From the NCBI GenBank assembly GCA_004123355.1, contig SCHM01000001.1, positions 5,944,001 through 6,008,000 on the forward strand: a DNA stretch of 64,000 bases, read 5' to 3'. Positions 60,975-64,000 of this stretch are shown here, one piece after another. The translations under genes and the position numbers were made by a program. Below the pieces are notes generated by a model. The model was given only the letters and a program-made list of their open reading frames with translations. It ran no database searches and was not told where the DNA came from. Positions within the stretch are counted from its first letter, which is position 1; every line of letters begins with the position of its first letter. This DNA is from Amphirosellinia nigrospora. Taxonomy: Eukaryota; Ascomycota; Sordariomycetes; Xylariales; Xylariaceae.

Positions 60975-62815
60975 TCATGAGCGTCTCTCGAGACGACAAA
61001 TCAACCCCTTCTGCCGTGGAAACCAGTTCCCACTACTTCCCATTCCCGGTCAATATCTACCAACTTGATCTTGAAGCTACTAATAAGTGTCGCCACGACC
61101 TTGTATACTTCCAGATATGCGATATGTCGGCCGATACACACGCGAGCGCCCCCACCAAAAGTGAGATCGGCAGCATTGAACAGTTTCATGCGTTCATGAT
61201 ATGCTGTATCGCTCTCCTCTGCACCTTGCAACCAGCGCTCGGGCCGAAATTCGTCGGCATCGGGGCCCCAGACCTTTTTATTACGACCTAAAACATATGG
61301 GTTTACCCCTACAGCTGTGCCTGCTGGGATAACATTGCCATCCGGCAGACTCAGGCCTGGCTCCGGTACGTATCTCTCGAGCAACATGCATACGGATGGA
61401 TGGATGCGCATTCCTTCACGAACGGCAGCTTCGAGATCTAGATATGCGATGTCAAAACACGGTTCAAATTAACGCATTGGGCACAGGTTATTACAAGGTA
61501 TAGCTCGAGATAAACGGTAAGAAGCCGGTTGCCCAAGCTCAGCTGCAAGAATGTCGCTTTCAAGCCGGCTGTAAACTTCTGGGTTTTTGAGCGCATAGTA
61601 GAAAATCGCGCGTATCGCGATTGCAGTCGTGTCGGCGCCAGCAATTAGGGTAGTCAGCAAATTAACTAGGACTTCAGTTTCGGTGACCTCCGGTTGTGAG
61701 TTTTTGGCGTCAACGAAGTGTTGGAGGAAGTCAGGGACATCAGCTTTTATGTGGTCATCTACTCCGTGTAGTCGATCTGCAAGGTGCATGGCAGCGATAC
61801 GGGTGATATTACCAAGATTCGGCGGACCAAGGCGCCTTATGGGATTCTTGTCCAAGAGGAGATCAAGAAAAGGCATCTGGCCAACTGCAGCGAAGCTAGT
61901 GATATGCTTGTCAGCCGATGACTGTGAGATAACATGGAAAGCCATACTAATCCAGTGCCTGGTCAGCAATTCTAATAGACCCGTCGAAGTCCCGACCGTT
62001 TTCCATATATCCAAAAGGCTGACCAAACACCATCATGCTAAGCATATCCCATGCACCTGTCCAATGCATAAGCTACTATTAGCAGTTGTACGACGAAGTG
62101 AGCTTACAGAATGCGATCCATTCTCCGAGATCGCAGTCTTTATCGTGAAAGGACATGCTCAAGTGCTGACACATGTCTTGAATAACCTTATCCATAAATA
62201 TCTCTTTAGAGAGCACATTACTTAGAGTAAAATATTTCACAATGGGCCGCTTTATACGAGCGTGGTTGACTGGATCGATTTCACTAAATAGCTGATAAGT
62301 AATTTTCCCGTCGATTACAGCACTGTTATTTTGATAGAATTCCGTCTGGTTGTCCTATTAGCGTACCTCGGGGAAATAGATCTTCTTCCATACCTTGCGC
62401 CAACTTGTATCGGAACTATACACAGTCTTGATCACTTCGGACATATCGATATCCAGTAAGTTTGGTCCGATGCGAACGACTGGGCCGTATCTATCGTGAA
62501 GCTCACGCATGTGTAGGTGATAGTGTCCGGTTCGTACTTTCGCAAACCTCCACCAATTAGTGCATCCTGTATTGATTTCGTTAGTCTAATTCAGCGTAAT
62601 AACTAATATGAGAGTCGTAATCTAACGCCGCATGATCTCTTAAAATACTCACTTGCTAAAACGGGACCTGGGTATGCCTTGAGAGGTGATGAAAAGTACG
62701 AAACTGCCCACCAGCCTAAAATAAAAAGACTTCCAGAGAGAAACAATCCCCAAATCAAGGACGCTTCGAAGAGTGCTGCGTAGCTGAGGGCACCCAAATT
62801 GAATACACGTGCCAT
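60975..62815 (-). CDS. Cytochrome P450 monooxygenase
   Basis: ER-anchored heme-thiolate enzyme; the substrate cannot be told. Exons: 62815-62653, 62566-62394, 62345-62108, 62056-61495, 61437-60975. N-terminal anchor ALFEASLIWGLFLSGSLFIL then SPLKAYPGP. Also TNWWRFAKVRTGHYHLH, SWRK/TEFYQNNSAVIDGKITY, I-helix LIAGADTT, K-helix IPYLEAAVREGMRIHP with ExxR, PERF-type DEFRPERW, and the heme loop FGGGARVCIGR. Intron 2 is placed at 62346-62393 because the alternative would leave a 21-nt intron. One frame break near 61950 (one base extra or two missing) and one near 60998 that, once allowed for, ends the protein WFPRQKGLICRLERRS. It resembles CYPs of pisatin-demethylase type. No biosynthetic cluster is seen nearby. 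Confidence 0.88.
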
Positions 62816-64000
62816 GTCGTAAAGTCTGATAAAGTCCAGTTTGCAATCAGCTTAAGAAAGCTACAGATGAGCATGTCGAAGCGAACGGCAGTTTTACATT
62901 ACGATCCGCTATCCCAGTGAAGAAAATGAAATTCCCCGCTCCGAGTTGCATGCTACGGCAGACGCTTCACGAGGACATGATCCAAAACATGTTCTGGCCC
63001 CGCTACTAGTACTACCAACACCGCTTTACCCTTGGGCTTTGTTTTTTTCTAATATTTGCCGAGAACCTTATCGAACTATAGATGTGTAGACCTAGGTACT
63101 TACTGTTTGCAATATGTACTAAACTGGCCCATGTGCTTTGGGCCCCTAGCTGAGGAGGTCATCTGGCTGTTACTCGTCCACAAGCTAAGCTTATTCACTC
63201 ATATGCTGGGGAAGCGTATGATCGGAACTCCATGAATAAAAAAAATATCGCACAGTTTGTTCATAACTAAGCACAAGAGCAAGATGTGTAACTACGTGTG
63301 GTGTCCTACGTTTCATTTTCTCCACCCCTACTTTTGCCCCTGTAGTTATCCCTGTTTCTCTTGGTTGATAGCGTACGTGTAATGCTACCCAAAGAAGCAG
63401 TACCTAATTGAGGCTTAGGATGGTTGCAGTGTATCTTCTTGTGGTGTCATGGATGACTGTTTATTATTTTATTGCTTGTATAAAATACTAATATTAAAGC
63501 AACCAAGACTTAGTAGTCTCGAGGTATATAGTCAGTCAGCGACCAAATCATAATGTTCAAAAGGAATGAGAGAAGAGCTTACTCCCTAGCCCGATTACAT
63601 AGAAAATAATATCAGGGTCTTAGAGGGGTCTCTGGTTATATACACGTAATATGCTCTTGCTCTAGGCAGGGTAAGACACAGCAACTAAAACTCGTGTTTA
63701 ATATTACGGACAATTAGTGACTTCGAAACTTGCCACATCCAGCACGATAACCGTAATCGCAGCTATGGCTGTCTAGCCTTCAGTACCCTCTAGTGTAGGG
63801 TTCTGGAAGGTATAAGAGAGGTACTAAGCGGCAAGCAAGTCGCCACATACAGCGATATTTTCTTCCCAATGTATCCCCAGATTAGGAGCAACTCGTACCC
63901 TCATCTATTCTTTAACTATTCATGTATGCAGAATCACCTCAGATGTCCTTACCATTAGTTATAACATAACTTCAAAGCTTTAAAAGATATTTAATAATCA
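62816..64000. other. Intergenic region to window end
   Basis: AT-rich with no gene recognised. The first part is the P450 promoter. Confidence 0.5.

Noticed and set aside
62346-62366. A 21-nt intron in the P450 gene
   Set aside because: Too short for splicing. A 48-nt intron at 62346-62393 with a CTAATA branch gives the conserved SWRK-TEFY join.

Overview
The window is nuclear DNA from a filamentous ascomycete (Pezizomycotina). The evidence is short GT-AG introns of about 50-100 nt with CTRAY-type branch points, a Zn(II)2Cys6 regulator, an RTA1-family membrane protein, a DUF3176-like membrane protein, a fungal MIND-complex Nnf1, a CYP450, and housekeeping genes of clear fungal type. I cannot place it more finely than a Sordariomycete/Leotiomycete-like genome.

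Layout. 0.3-8 kb: a decayed gene end, RanBP1/Yrb1 (-), a 3.8-kb empty stretch, and a Zn2Cys6 factor (+). 8.8-20 kb: a Cys-rich membrane protein (-), a G3BP/Nxt3/Bre5-type NTF2+RRM protein (+), kinetochore Nnf1 (-), and a long cytochrome-b561-like membrane protein (-). 20.7-27.5 kb: an MCUR1/Fmp32-type mitochondrial protein (+), splicing factor Cwc21 (-), Cdc123 (+), a 602-bp TA-flanked MITE, and an RTA1-family protein (+). 28.7-33.6 kb: an MFS relic, beta-tubulin (+), and a tRNA-Lys(CTT) gene (-) interrupted in its T arm by a 59-bp insertion that looks like a spliceosomal intron. 34-48 kb: a membrane-anchored GH114 enzyme, a DUF3176-like protein, intron-dense NOP56, VPS4 (-), prefoldin subunit 6 (+), and an AMSH-like JAMM deubiquitinase (+). 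49-64 kb is more accessory: a divergent fungal kinase (-), GH105 (+), a multi-span membrane glycoprotein (+), an alkaline ceramidase (-), a decayed gene and a cytochrome P450 (-), separated by long gene-poor stretches.

There is no evident operon or secondary-metabolite cluster. Several pairs are divergent (b561-like/MCUR1-like, CWC21/CDC123, VPS4/YKE2) or convergent (MCUR1-like/CWC21, NOP56/VPS4, GP1-type membrane protein/ceramidase). VPS4 and the AMSH-like enzyme both act in the ESCRT/endosome pathway and lie within 5 kb of each other.

A property of the whole window: about two thirds of the otherwise well-conserved genes contain one or more 1-nt frame breaks, nearly all in short C, G or T runs and mostly deletions. 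They hit essential single-copy genes (VPS4, NOP56, YRB1), so I read them mainly as consensus errors of a long-read assembly, not gene death. CDS spans below run from start to stop across introns and these breaks.

The most unusual biological signal is the tRNA-Lys gene: removing the 59-bp GT...AG segment restores a perfect 73-nt tRNA.
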